A DNA stretch of 64,000 bases from Caenorhabditis elegans (lineage: Eukaryota; Nematoda; Chromadorea; Rhabditida; Rhabditidae): positions 10,540,001-10,604,000 of the forward strand of contig NC_003282.8 in NCBI RefSeq assembly GCF_000002985.6, in the 5' to 3' direction. The first letter of the stretch is position 1. Each line of letters opens with the position of its first letter. The notes beneath the pieces are model-generated. The model did no database searches, had not been told where the DNA came from, and worked only from the letters and a program-made list of their open reading frames with translations. Both the position numbers and the translations under genes were made by a program. Shown piece after piece: positions 34,645 through 47,552 of this stretch.

Positions 34645-36388
34645 CATGGCCACAAACGATCATCCAATTTCATTTGACCACACACACACACACATAGGCC
34701 CCCCGTCTCCCTGCTCCCCAAAGTTTCCATTACACATTTTTTATATACATACACATCTTCCCTATGTGCTCCATCCGGCTTCTCATTTTTAACGAGACTA
34801 CGAGCTTCCTCAAAGCATTGCTCAAAGGATCTTGTCCCAATTAGCTCGCCGCATCTAGTCTCAAGTCATTCGATTCATTTCAAGTGTGTCAATGTGTCGG
34901 ATGCACCTGTTTAGGATCACAGAGAAGCCGACCTGGTTACGCCATATTGAGAATAGGCAGTTAGAGACGAATTGGTGGGAATGAGTGGAAGGAAGAGGGG
35001 TGACAGATGTATATGTAGAAGAACAAATTGGATGGCTAATGAAGCTGGAAGGATTAGTACCGTATAGAGACAGATATGTATATTTTAATTAAACATAAAT
35101 AGGTAGGTTTAGGTAGGCTTAGTTTCCAGCTGTGACAGCATTTGTATTCAAATAAATAAAGGTTGGCAATAACCGTTATTTTAGATTCTCTGAATGTTTC
35201 TAATAAAAATAAATCAAATTATGTTTAAAACTTTATTTTCCATCCTAATAAAAACAGTTTACCTAACCAATTAACCAGTCTCTACCGCACACCCCGATTT
35301 GTACTGTAAACATTTGTTTCCCCCTTACTCATCCAATTTCCTGTGTTCTTGCCAGCTTCCTTCCGTGTGCTCACTAGCTGCCTATACAAAGGCAAACCAT
35401 TCCCGTGCTAGGAGGAGGGCAGGTCAAGTACCATCGGCTCTTCAAAATGTAATATAATGTTCTGATCGGAGGGGAGCTGCGTTTTGTTTTTCTGTTTTGG
35501 TGTGTCTAGTTTTGATTTAATTTGGCCAATATGTATTGGCTTTGTATGGACTACCTATTAATTTCTGGCCCTATTAAACAATGTGTATTTTCTTTCTATA
35601 TAAATTTTTTCCAACCGTTCAAATTAACTAAGTTCGAATTTTTGTATATCAAAACTTAAATTATCGCAGATATAATTTGTTATACCAAACCCGAAATATT
35701 TGTCAAGAATTTTCCTATTTTCCTAATTTTTTCTTCGTTTTAATTATACAAATTCCTGCCATGTAAACAAGAAAAAAAGAAAATCTCGAAAGCTTTCTAA
35801 AAGTTTTCGTTTATATTCTTTTTAAATTTCAAATCGTTTCAATTTTTATAGCCACCTGGCTGGTGGTCATAAACCCTTTCATCTTTCTTTGCAATAGTCC
35901 AAGTCTCTTTTTTTCGAGTATTTTAAACATTGAAACGACCTTCTCAACTTCATTCGTTTCTGAATTTTTCTCTTTTCTTCAGTTCGTCCTGTGATAAGCA
36001 TGCCAATTAGGAGAATGACCCCCGCATCACCGAAAAACCAATCTGCGACGCGGCGCTGGCCCTACCGCAAAAAACGACGTTTTTATGTGATTATTCACAC
36101 CTTTTCTGTCAATGCGATTTCATTTATCCCCATTTCTCTCTTTTATTTCTTTTTTTGACGCAATATTATTGTAGAACAAGTCTGTATAGGTGACAAGTTT
36201 TACGATTTCTGTTGTTCTAGAACACTAGAATGCCAAACATTATATCTTTCAGTTTAACATTCGATTTATTTTTATAGAGTTTGCAAGACCGTTCGCTGTT
36301 TTCTTATCTTTTAAAAACTTGCAAATCTGTTTTATTCTTGAATTTTCAGAGTTTCGACTTATCAATCCTTTTTCCTGATGGTGTAGCG

Positions 36389-38027
36389 ATGCAGATTGCC
36401 ACGTTCATCTTGCTTTCCTTATTCCCATTTATTGGGTGGGCTCGCAAGATTCCTGATATCAATTGGATATCATCTAATCCAATGTGAGTTTTTAAAAAAT
36501 TTATTTAGGATTTCAGTTACTTCTTCTACTCCAGAAAAATTAGTATCTGCGATTAGCAATCCGAAGTTTCGAAAATTAAAATATTCTAGAATTATTCGCT
36601 CCTTTCATCTCACAATTTTTCTTTATATACATATCTGCGGATAATTAATAATATCTTAGTTACAACCCTTTGCGGCTTCCGCCGCCTCTTCTCAAAGAAT
36701 GGATATCTTCAGATAATGCGTATAGCGCCAAGGTTATGATTAGATCGGAACATGAGTATGTTTCATATTGTTGTTGGGAATAAATTGACTGTTCCTCTTT
36801 GTCTCTAGAAGATAGATATACTCCGTCTAAGAAAACTTTGAGAGATTTAAGATAATTGAGAGACACAGAGATTGGGTAATTCATCACCGCCGCAAAGGGT
36901 AAAAGGTGAACGAGGAGGAAAGGAAAATATGATGAAAACAATGAATGGAAAGAAAATGATATGGTATATGAGGGAAACATCTGAAAATATTCATCAAAGT
37001 AAAAAAAACTTCTAATCAAAAAAAAATTACCTTGATGGTGATCTAATCTTACATTGCCATAATACAGTTATATATATATTTCTACGGTAGAACTTCAATG
37101 ATTGTTAACATTTTAAGCTGTTCAATAAAATTTTTTCAGCTTTGACGTATCGAATACGGATCATGTGATATCAGTTCATATTGGCGATCGAGTTTCAATA
37201 AGATGCCCGAAGTCAGATGAAACTGGAAAATATGAGTATTCGTACATTTATATGGTTTCCGATGAAGAATACGATCACTGTTTCTTATCAAAACCAAGAC
37301 TTGTAGGAGCTTGTGATAACCAGACAATTAATGTAAGTGAATATTTCAAAAATTTGATAATTGGGTTTGTAAAATTTTGTTTTATGTTGTTTAAAAAAAA
37401 TCATTTTTTGTCAAAAACTTTGACATTTTTGAATTACTAGAGCAGTCCTATGGTTTGAAAAATGTCTGAAAAAAGATTTCTTGATAAATATCTTTCAAAC
37501 CGAAGTTTTCACACTTTCAGGCATCAATAAACATTGTGTTTCGATCGTTCACCCCTACACCTGGCGGCTTTGAGTTTCAACCTGGAAAGAATTATTTCCT
37601 TATCAGTAAGTCTGAGGTTGACGCCTTAATAATATATGAAACCGCAAACCAAATATTTCCAGGCACTTCAGACGGCACATTAGAAGGAATTGATAGGAAA
37701 AAAGATGGTCTTTGTACGGCAAAACAAATGAAAATAAAATTTGAAGTTGGGCAAGATAGGCGAGGAATTGAGAATCCAAAATTTGCAGCTCGAACTTTGA
37801 AAAAAGATCGAGATGCAGAACATTCGACACCTGTCATGTACGTGGTACATGATGAGAGCGATATTGATGACGGTAAGGTTGAAAAAGAAAATTGAAATCT
37901 AATCTTTAATTATAAGTTTGGTTTCTCAAAAGCTTAATTCCAACTCTTTCCAGATGACGACGGCTCCAACGCTTGCTCGTATTTCGTTTCGATCGTCGTT
38001 TTGCTAGCATCTCGATACCTTCTCTAA
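36389..38027 (+). CDS. efn-2: Ephrin, GPI-anchored Eph-receptor ligand
   Basis: Five exons (36389-36483, 37140-37332, 37521-37605, 37663-37872, 37954-38027) give 218 aa. It is a cell-surface ligand for the Eph receptor kinase, acting in contact-dependent signalling in embryonic morphogenesis. Seen: a signal peptide MQIATFILLSLFPFIGWA; an ephrin receptor-binding fold with four cysteines in the contexts IRCPK, DHCFL, GACDN and GLCTAK; the family phrase FTPTPGGFEFQPGKNYFLIS; a spacer of acidic and basic residues; and a C-terminal hydrophobic tail (SYFVSIVVLLASRYLL) ending at the stop, as expected for GPI attachment. An in-frame ATG at 36281 is passed over because a splice-like TTTTCAG lies between. 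Four C. elegans ephrins are known; the chromosome IV position suggests EFN-2. AATAAA lies at 38269-38274. Confidence 0.9.
36665..36900. repeat. Short inverted repeat in ephrin intron 1
   Basis: ACCCTTTGCGGC at 36665-36676 faces its exact complement GCCGCAAAGGGT at 36889-36900, with further imperfect pairing outside. This suggests a small MITE relic in the 656-bp first intron. Confidence 0.5.
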
Positions 38028-38785
38028 ATCTATCATATTTTTCAATTTTTTAATTCTTTAAAAGATCCAGTCCCAATTTCTTTCCAAACCGCTCACATTG
38101 TCATCAACGGGTTAAAATGTTTGTCAACCACCTCTTCTTCTCTATAATTGTATTTTTCCGCCCACTTCCAACTGTCCAGTGATCGATTCTAGATTTTTTT
38201 GTTTACTTCTCTGAAACATTTTTTGCCGCTTTCTGTGATTGAATATGAAATCATGATTCGGAAATATAAATAAAGATGCAAAATAATTATTGAATGGTTT
38301 TAAACTAAACACAAAAGCCTGTCGTCATGCAAAAATATACAACACAAAAGACCGATTCACCGAAGAAACCAAACATATATTATCAACTCGAAAAATTCAA
38401 CAAATGAAAATTAACTCTTGCAAAACCTAGACATGGATCCATATGGAGAAAATATTAAAAAACGTTCGATATACTTCTTTTTGTTGCGAGAATGTATAGT
38501 TAAATTAAATAATTAGAAAAAAAATTCAAAATGTTTCATACTCGTTAAATGCATAATTACAAAAAAAAACTTCAATTGGAGTTAAATTAGTTTGAATAAA
38601 ATAGGTGGCGTCTTCTGGGCCAGCGAGAAATTGAACTAATTAGTGTGACTTGATGTAGATGCCCCATACGTTTGACAGAGACTGGTTTTATTTATCAATC
38701 TTCCAAAATTCTTCTCTCAACGTTTGAGATCTCTTCTATTCCTCTACTATATTCTACAATCTATGACCTAAAAAATGGATGAAAA

Positions 38786-41773
38786 ATGATGATCAGGTGT
38801 AGTTTATCTATTATTTGCATTTTGCTCTCACTATCAGTGATCAGGATTGACGCGAATGGTAAATTATTTAGAATTTTTATTGCTTTTTATTAATTGTAAA
38901 CGTAGCAAACATTGAAGCATGTTAAATGGATTGTGTTTGATTGTGTGTAGCTTAATAATTTACTTCTAATTTTCAGAAGTTTTAACAACCGAAGCGTCAA
39001 CTGATTCTTCTTCTCCAACATCGAGCATATTTGACTGGATACCTTTTAAACTTTTCGGTTCGGAGAAAACGGTAAGAATTTTCATTCGAAAATATTATTG
39101 ATAATTCAACTTTATTCATAGACCCCGATTCTTCGAATAAAAGTTCGCGCTGTCAATCGTGTAATCTACACCAAAAAAGACAATCTTCTTCAAGAAATAG
39201 AAAATGCAAGTGAATATAAAAAAGAGCAAGAAAAACAATTCGAGCAAATACCTGATGTTTCGACAGAAGTCAAAGAAGTCAGTATAAATGAGCCGGATAA
39301 AATGTACGAACGAGGTGAAGAGCCAAAGATTTTCTTGTTTCCGAAACAGGGAAATACTGTCCCGAAAATTGAAGGCGAGTTTGAAAAAGTTGATATAATT
39401 GGAGAAGTAAGCGAGGATAAAGTGAAAACACCAAAAGATGACGATTTTCAAATAATGTATGATGATGAGTTGAAAGAGTATGTTTTGAAAAGAAGACCTT
39501 TAAAAATGGATAAAAATGGAATTATCGATTCTTGGAATGGAGGTGATACGAAAGAAATAATGGATGATAGTGATGATGAAGTAAAGCGAATTTTGGAAAG
39601 TGGCGAAGAAGGATTAGTTGGAAAAAATAATAGAACTTTGAAGACCCAACAGAGAAATCATACGGAGGTTACTTTAGAAGAAGAAGAAATAAATTTGGAA
39701 GGTTTGCTTAATGTTAGCTTTTAAACATCGTTATTTGAAGTAAAGTGTTCAGACCTCCAATTCAAATCTTATCAATTTAAACCAGGGAAAAGTAAGATTC
39801 GAACTTACGATCTTGCTTGGATGGATCCAAGTTTTCTTGAAAAAGAGGAGTTTTCTGTTCGTCTCACATCTCAACAAAGATCAGATTGGAGAGATAAACT
39901 AACTAATTTGACAATGCTTGAAGAACGACGAGCAAATGAGCATCGAGATTACGGTAGTAGCTACATTCTTCCAGTACTTAAAAGTGTGGATTATGACAAT
40001 ACAAGTGTTCCATTGGCGTTTAATGGTAAGAAATAAATTCAGGACAAGTGTGTAAAATAAAATTATTTTCAGACATTCCTGTAAATGTGGCGGTTGCTTT
40101 CAACTTTTTGTATTTAGCAAATTTTGATAGCGAAATGATGGAATTCTCAATGGACGTGGAGATGGAATTTTCGTGGATTGATATTAGGTGAGTAATTGTA
40201 TAAACAGTTGTTGTTGTTATTTCTAAGAAAATATTACCGCGTCTTGAAGGTGACTTGCACTAACACAAAATTATCACTATAAAAAGCACACTATACTTGG
40301 ATCTAATTGTCGTTTAAAAAAATTTCAGGTTAGTGAACAACTATACCAAACCAATTAGAATTCGCGAAAAGCCAATTATCGAACAAATCTGGCGACCCGA
40401 TCCTTATATCGTCAACTCGAAGCATTCATATTTTCACTACGTCTCGTTCCCGAATATACGAATGAGAATAACACCAGAAGGACTGGTGACGTATACAGTT
40501 CGGTACGTAATAGTAATCCGATCAAGTACTCATCTATATATTTTTAAATTTTGCAGAGTCTCCTCAGTTTGTTCATGTTTTATGTCATTCTGTCTCTACC
40601 CTCATGACAGACAAGAGTGTGATTTGAGAATTAGTTCTAGTGAGTTAATGATAACAGAAAGCATCAAAATACAAATATTGAATTACAGTTGCCTATTCAA
40701 ATCAATATGTGAAATTTCACTGGCACTCGAATCCCATCAAGTTCCAATCAAAAATTACTCTACCAGAATTGCACATCACAAAAATTAAGACAGCTGAATG
40801 TTCAACAAAAGGAAAACTAGGTGAATTTTTTGGAATTTTGTTCCAACTTCTTGAGCAATTCTTGCCTGAGTCTGTCCAAATCGTGTTTTCTGTGCAAAAA
40901 TTAAGCAAGAAGTTGGGAGTAAAGACAAAGTTGCAACCAAAATTGCTCATTCAATAATTTTCCAGTAGATGCATCATGCCTCCGAATAATATTCTCACTC
41001 GAACGGGACAGTGCAAGATTTGTAATTGAGAAATACGTTCCATCGACACTTGCAATGATGTTCGCATGGGTGGCCCCATATGTTCCATACAACTATGAAG
41101 ATGTCCGAATTATTACTCCTATCACAGTGAGCTGACAAAATACTAGACCTTTCGATAGGCTCAAACTAGACTGTTCTAGGCTTTTCATAGAATCTGTAAT
41201 TTCCATGAACCTCAATGCTTTGGTAATAGGGAATTTTAAATTTCAAAATTTCATGTAGAACGAAAAAAAAATTTACTTGACAACATTTCCATAATATCGG
41301 TGGCCGTCAGGCAAAGCTTCACCAACTTCTCAGCCAAGTCTTTTCTTTTTTGGAGTAATGTTGGTCACGAAGGATGACTACATTCCAAGCGAGATTCACA
41401 TAATAAAAGTGATTTTCAGGTCCTTCTAACCCTCGTACAAATGGAAAAAGGTGACAAAGAAATTCGTACATCTTACCTCACCTCAATCGATGTTTGGTTT
41501 GCTGCAATGAAGTCATTCACAGTTCTTTCTCTACTCGAATCTCTTGCAGTTTTAGCTCTCATCAAAAGAAGTCGAGCAATGACAAAAAATGCAGAAAGAG
41601 CAGCCAACGAGTTTGAAAGATGTACATTTGAAGCCGAAGCATATCGATTAAATCGTCTTTACCATCGTGTCGACTCAATTTGTCGTTTTTCATCACCGGT
41701 TGTTTTTGTTGCATTTTTTGTTTATTATGTGTTGTTTGTTGCTCAAGGAAATGAGAATTGTGTTCAGATATAA
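38786..41773 (+). CDS. Cys-loop ligand-gated ion channel family protein (LGC type)
   Basis: Ten exons (38786-38858, 38977-39071, 39122-39701, 39753-40025, 40073-40187, 40329-40502, 40557-40639, 40689-40820, 40966-41126, 41420-41773) give 679 aa. Seen: a signal peptide (MMIRCSLSIICILLSLS...); then about 230 residues rich in Glu, Asp and Lys, a segment not usual in the family; then the extracellular ligand-binding domain with FNFLYLANFD, WIDIRL, EQIWRPDPYIVN and the Cys loop CFMSFCLYPHDRQEC (C-x13-C, residues about 444-458). The transmembrane part is YVPSTLAMMFAWVAPY, a TM2-like TPITVLLTLVQM, WFAAMKSFTVLSLLESLAVLALI, a charged intracellular loop and a last helix SSPVVFVAFFVYYVLFVA. The TM2 lacks the usual pore signature, so ion selectivity cannot be predicted. 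Ligand unknown. AATAAA lies at 41779-41784. Confidence 0.87.
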
Positions 41774-44536
41774 AAAAGAATAAATATAACATAAAAATCT
41801 GTTTAGGTGTTTGATGATATGGAAAACCATAAAATGAAAATGAAAGCGATGGTGGTATTTGTTGGAAATTAATTTACATATTCGTCTTTCAACAACAGCG
41901 ACTCAGTTTTTACACTTTTTTTTTGACAGATTGCCCCATCGAATGTAGTTTTAAAAAATTGAATTCAAAAATTCTGTAATTGTATTCTGCTTTTGTGCAA
42001 TTTATATTGCCTGTAAGTTTAAAACTCCCAATATTAAATAACTATTTTGAACAAAACTTTTGAAAATACTCATCTTTGGACACTCACAATTTTTTTGCAA
42101 ACGGATTTTAAAACGGAAGAGATCAAATTATTAATCTATGTATAATTTTATAATCACGTTATTTGGTCAAAGATTTCCAATTGTTCAAAGTTTTGAAACA
42201 ATGTGTAGTATTGTGTACGTTAGAAAAATATGGTTTAAATTAATTAATTTTCCATTTTAGTATATTTATCATTCTTAATATATTATAGTTCACATTAAAT
42301 TTACTGTTTACATTCAAATAAAAATAAGAAATTATTTTTAACGCCAGTAGTACACTTCACCTGTGCTAAAAAAAGAAAGATTTAAAAATTGCAAAGAAAA
42401 ACTGATTTTGAAAAAGACAGAACATTTCTTCGTTCATCTTAAACAATACTTTACAAAATAAAAAAAACCATTAAAATTGCCTTCCATTTCTGATATTAAA
42501 AATCCGGTCAATTCGTTTTGTTTTTGTTACTTTTTCTCTTGTTCACTGTTTGACAGATTTTTCCCACACAGACAGAGACTAAAAATGCATTGTTCAAATG
42601 TTGGTTTCCGATGCTTATAAATATTTGAAAAGAATAATTCATCTCAATTTGCATAAAAAAGACATCGATTTCTTATAGTCTGTATTTTTGCTCATTGAAT
42701 TTTCGATATTTTTAAATTGTTGAAACTATAAATTTAATATAATTGTCGTTCAATCTCTAAACTTAAATGCCACTCAAAGTCATTCTAGTTGGGCGTGTCA
42801 AACAAGAAAATGTCATAGAATCCTCGTTTCGATACGTATTTTCTTTAATAATAAGACAATTTTACAGACGCAGCTCAAGTTTTTGAACTTTTCAAGTGCA
42901 ATAGTTTCAATTAAAAATATATAACTCGCCATTTTCAGTTATATCTAAAAGAACTGCTCACTTGATGTATTATTCATAAACTTAACTAGGTCTCTTGGAT
43001 ACCGAAAGTGTTATGAAAGAGAAACAATGACAAAATTTCATTTTCTATTTCCAACACCTTAAAATATAAGAGAAATAATATTTGGAAAATGAGCAGGTTT
43101 ACTTAATAGTCATTCGACTATTTTGCTATTTATTCATCTGGAATACTAATTTGTAGCTTGCCTCACGACTGCCAGCTTACCTATGTTATGATATTTTGTG
43201 TACAAAAGCTAATGTGTTTTTACCTTTTTAATATTAAAAATTGTTGCAAGAAATTCCAGTTTGATATTGGAAACTTTAAAGAAAATTAGTAATTTTCTAA
43301 ATTCCTACTTAAAATCATTCATATTTTTTTGGTTTAAATTATTGAGTTTTCTTTTCTCAAAAATTTGACACTTTTTCAAGTTTTTGAGCTATTTTTTAAA
43401 CAAAAAATGTATTCATTCTCTTTGAATATTTTTAATCGTTTCATACTTATTGCTGAATGGCCAAATTAAAAATCGCTTAGACCGCCAAATACCACATCAT
43501 AAAGAATCACAATAAAAACAATTGAAATTAAAAGCATACTCGGAGCCGTGAATCAAAGTAACGCTTACAAGAAAAGCCTTCCGACTCTTTGTCAAACAAA
43601 TTATATTATTTATAAACTTATTCTTTATGAAATATCTGTCTCTTAAGTTTTCGCAACTTTACATACACCGCTTTTTATCGAAAAATAGCATCCTCACTTT
43701 TTTACTGCCTTTGCAAGCTTTATACTGCTATAACTTTTTATCATATTTATTACTTGATATAAATTTCCGGGTGTATCTTTATTTTAATTTTCAAGTCTTA
43801 AGGTATGAGTACTACAGAAAATTTCCAGCTAATTGTAGTCTATCACAATTTTTAATAAAAGTTCTCGGAATACCTGAGTAGCGATTTTTCGTTCTTCTAG
43901 AATTCCAATATTGTTTGAACTGTTGTCAAGTTTTATGGGTTATTTCTATTTGAATGTGTAAAATAGTTGCAACATTTAGTTGCTTTGAACATCCAAACTC
44001 AGCTTCCCACACTAGCTAAATACTTCTTCGGTGCCTAGATAAAAAAATTTTTTGAAAAAAACTATGAAGCGCTGTATTTTATAAAATTATATCTTAATCA
44101 AGTTGTATATAAGGATTGTTGGTTTTTTGGATAAAGCAATAAATAAGGGCGTTAATTTCTTCACTCGGAATTCGGATATATTCCGTTTTATATTGAAAAC
44201 CATAAAATTTCTGTATATCATCTACGAGAATTCTAAAAAAAGCACTTAATGATCTCGTCATTTAAATTTTAAAGCTGAAACGTTTTACAACTGTCGTAAT
44301 GATTCATAATTTCAATATTTTTTGAACTTGTTTTGAATATACTAAAACTTTTAACACGGTACCTAAATGTTTTGCACGAAACAAACAAAGTTGCGTAAAC
44401 GTTTCCACAATTTACACGGTTTGATGCCCAAATTCATTTTCACACCTCAATTTATTATCTCTTTTTTTCTTTTAATTTTTTTATTAACTTCGTTTTCTCA
44501 TCTTGCTGAAAAAAATATTTTTTTCAGTATTCTCGA
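41774..44536. other. Intergenic region upstream of the acyltransferase gene
   Basis: About 2.75 kb of AT-rich DNA after the channel gene, with no exon that could be joined to either neighbour. It ends with TTTTTTTCAG 14 bp before the acyltransferase ATG, a likely trans-splice site. Confidence 0.55.
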
Positions 44537-47400
44537 ATGAAACGGGATGACCTGCAAGGCATTCGAGGCCTTGCTATTGGAGCAGTTCTCGCGTTTCACT
44601 TTTTCCCTAAAACCTTCCCAAATGGGTATATTGGAGTAGATATGTAGGTTGAAATAAAAACTCAGAAAATTTCAAACTTCAATTTTCAGGTTTTTTGTGC
44701 TTTCTGGTTTTCTAATGACAATGATTTTTGGGTCCAAGCCAATTAATTCTGATTCAGTTTATCAATTCTATTTTCGTCGAGCCAAGCGGATATTACCACT
44801 TTATTTATTGATAATTTTTGTTGGTAAGTTTCTTTGAGAGGTTTTTACCTACTTTTATCACTGAAGAACTAATTTCAACTTCAAAGTTTCAATTTTAAGG
44901 TTGCATTTTAGTATTCTTTCTGTTCCCCAACACTTTTGTATCAATGAATATGGATTCAGCATGGAACTCTATTTTCCTGTATCATAATATGGCTGAGCAC
45001 TCGGATAACAACATGTACTTCAAAATGGTAAAAAACATTTTCCTGACTAATCCAAATTCCGAGCAAGTTTCTGAAAATCTAGAATCCAGTTTTGAACCTG
45101 GTTTTTGAGTAATCGTTTTTAAAAATGAGTTCGTTCTTGAACTCCAATTTAAAGTTGACCATAACAAAATTATTTCAATCTTACGATCTGAACTCACAGA
45201 TAACATACGTTGTGAGCAAAAAGACCTTATTAAATTTAATTCAAACAATTTTTAGTTGAATCAAGCCGAAGATATTTTTACTCATACCTGGTCGTTATGC
45301 GTTGAAATGCAATTTTATCTGCTAGCTCCCATTATATTCATCTTCCTTTCTTTCTGCTCAACTGGGATGTTTTTAGCTGTGTTTCATCTGATTTTAATTT
45401 CCATATCACTAGGAAATCATTTGTTATCGACCGAGCAGGCTGCTTTTAATAAGTATGTCATTTAATTTATTTCAACTCGGCTACTGAAGAGAATTTGAAA
45501 CTATATATTTCATAGAAATTATATTTTTCAGTGTTTTCTGTCGAGTATGGCAATTTTTAATTGGTTCCGCAGTTTTCTTCCTCTCGCGAGAACTCATTGA
45601 TTTGGATACCAAAGTTAATAAATACACAGAACTTCTATTGGAGGAGAAATCCGAAGAATTATCAGATGAAGAAAATGAGAATAATGATGACGAAGAATTG
45701 ATTATGAAACCTCGACAAAATTTGAGCAGAGCTCCTTTTTATATTTTACTTTGGTCTTCATTAATGTTTTTGGTATTCTTGTCTTTTGCACCATGGACTA
45801 TTCCAGAAGCGGCTTTGAGAATGGTAAGAACCACTTTTTTCAATAACTCATCTAAATCCTAATTTAATATATTCAGACCTGTACATTCCTTTCCGGCGTT
45901 GTCATTTTAACTGGAACATTGTGCGACATTAATCCCATGAAAAATCGGTTGGTTAAACGGAACTCGAAAACCAAACAAGAACTATTTTTAGAGTATTGGT
46001 GTACACTGGTGACATTTCCTATAGTTTATATCTGGTTCATTGGCCGATTTATGTATATGTAAAACATTATTATGAGAATCAGTTGGCAGGTGAACAATTG
46101 CAAGGATGAAACAATATGAAATTTGCATTGTTTTTAGCTTATCTCCTTGCAATCGTAATTGCAGTTATTCTTGCAATTATAATATCGGAGACTTTTGAAA
46201 AATGGTATTTGACAATTGGAAAACAGGAAATCATGTTTATGATCTTAATATTCTATGTATCTATTGTGTTAATTGTTGTGAGGAAAGATATCATCTCAAA
46301 TTTTGTGGAAAAAGTTAAATATGGGCATGAAGAGATCAAGGTTCACACAACTTTTGAAAATGTTACTTTAAGTGAGTTTTGAATTATGGAATTGCTTTAT
46401 CTAATACTTTGATTTCAGAACAAGCTATCGCACTGAACAAAAAATGGGCTCGAGAGGAATACAAAGATCTAATCATTCCTAACTGTTACCCAAATAAAGC
46501 AGAGCATGGATTTTGTGAATTTGATAAATCGAATCTAACCGGAGATTTGACTGTTTTTCTTGTTGGAAATAGCTTGACCCCAAATCTAGGATCACTTGTG
46601 TTTAAAACTTTCAAGAACCACGCAAAAGTGATGTACAAATATAGTAATTCTTGTAAGTTATTAGATACACGCATTTGCAAAAAATATTTATAAATTTAAA
46701 GATTGTGAAATACTAACGGTTGCTAATGAGAAAAAATGTCGAAAAGCCCATGATACTTACGAAGAAGAGGTGTTCAAAAAACTTCCAGATATTTTGTTCA
46801 TGCTTGATAGGTAAACTGAAAATCTTACTTCTTCCTACCCCATTTTAACTTTCAGACCAGACAAACTTCGACGGCCGTTGACCGAACCGCTGGAGAAAGA
46901 TGATATTTTCAAGGAGGCACTGGCAACATTGAGAAAATATGAGAATAATGTGAAGAAGAAAATTTATTTGCTCGAATCCTACACACCACCAACAAACTTA
47001 AAACTGTCTACATTTGCAAAAATCTTAGAGGATGGGAAGAATGTGACTCAGAGTTTGTACAAAGTTGATTTCTCATATCTCAATGGACTTCGAAGACAGG
47101 AAGAACTTGTGAAAAAGTAAGCGGTTTGTGGTTAAAAAATTAAAAAAATACCAGTTGAACAATTAAAAAGGCTTAAAATTTTTCTCAAAATACGGTAAAA
47201 ATGATTTATCCTTTAATATTTTCAGGTGTTCAAAATGCGAATTAATTCGTATATCCGACGTGTTATTCAACGGGAACCGGACGAGAAGTTACGATGAAAA
47301 AACGAAGTTAGGATACTATTACGATGGACTTCACATTACACCGTTTGCTCAAAATCTCATTCTACCACTGTTCCAGAATGCTTCCGATCATTTTCAATAG
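44537..47400 (+). CDS. Acyltransferase-3/SGNH membrane protein (OAC family)
   Basis: Twelve exons (44537-44643, 44690-44823, 44912-45027, 45256-45452, 45532-45823, 45877-45947, 45992-46089, 46138-46371, 46419-46652, 46702-46810, 46856-47116, 47226-47400) give 675 aa. It is a multipass O-acyltransferase-like protein expected to transfer acyl groups across a membrane. Seen: the family start LQGIRGLAIGAVLAFHFFP with its His, then YIGVDMFFVLSGFLM, FRRAKRILPLY, HTWSLCVEMQFYLLAP and GDISYSLYLVHWPIYVY. An acidic stretch (EELSDEENENNDDEE) lies in a loop. The C-terminal SGNH-like domain has VFLVGNS around residues 462-468 and DGLH at 651-654. The usual GDS is GNS here, while the Ser and the DxxH Asp/His remain. 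The nematode OAC family is large, and I cannot assign the individual member. The start is the first Met after a strong TTTTCAG acceptor. Confidence 0.9.
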
Positions 47401-47552
47401 ATAATATTATTTATGTATCACTTAATTTATATTTCAGCCGGTTTCTCTTTCTGTGTATGCATTTTATGCTTTATAATTTTTTTCGGGTATTTATTTTCTC
47501 TGCTCTAAAAAAGGCTTGAGATCAAAAATGTTTTATTAGACAACTAATAAAG

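Larger units (their letters stand above)
23816..36388. other. Gene-poor block of about 12.6 kb between him-8 and efn-2
   Basis: After the him-8 3' end no set of exons with matching splice sites and frame could be assembled on either strand. Open frames (for example 27536-27910 and 33375-33857) read through T/C-rich DNA and have low-complexity, non-protein-like composition. The block is rich in pyrimidine tracts and short CTTC/CTCC runs, with several small repeats listed separately. It probably includes distal upstream sequence of the ephrin gene. Non-coding RNA genes cannot be excluded by eye. Confidence 0.55.

Noticed and set aside
36281-36388. In-frame upstream start for the ephrin
   Set aside because: It would place about 36 residues before a clear signal peptide. 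TTTTCAG between the two ATGs suggests a trans-splice or acceptor site.
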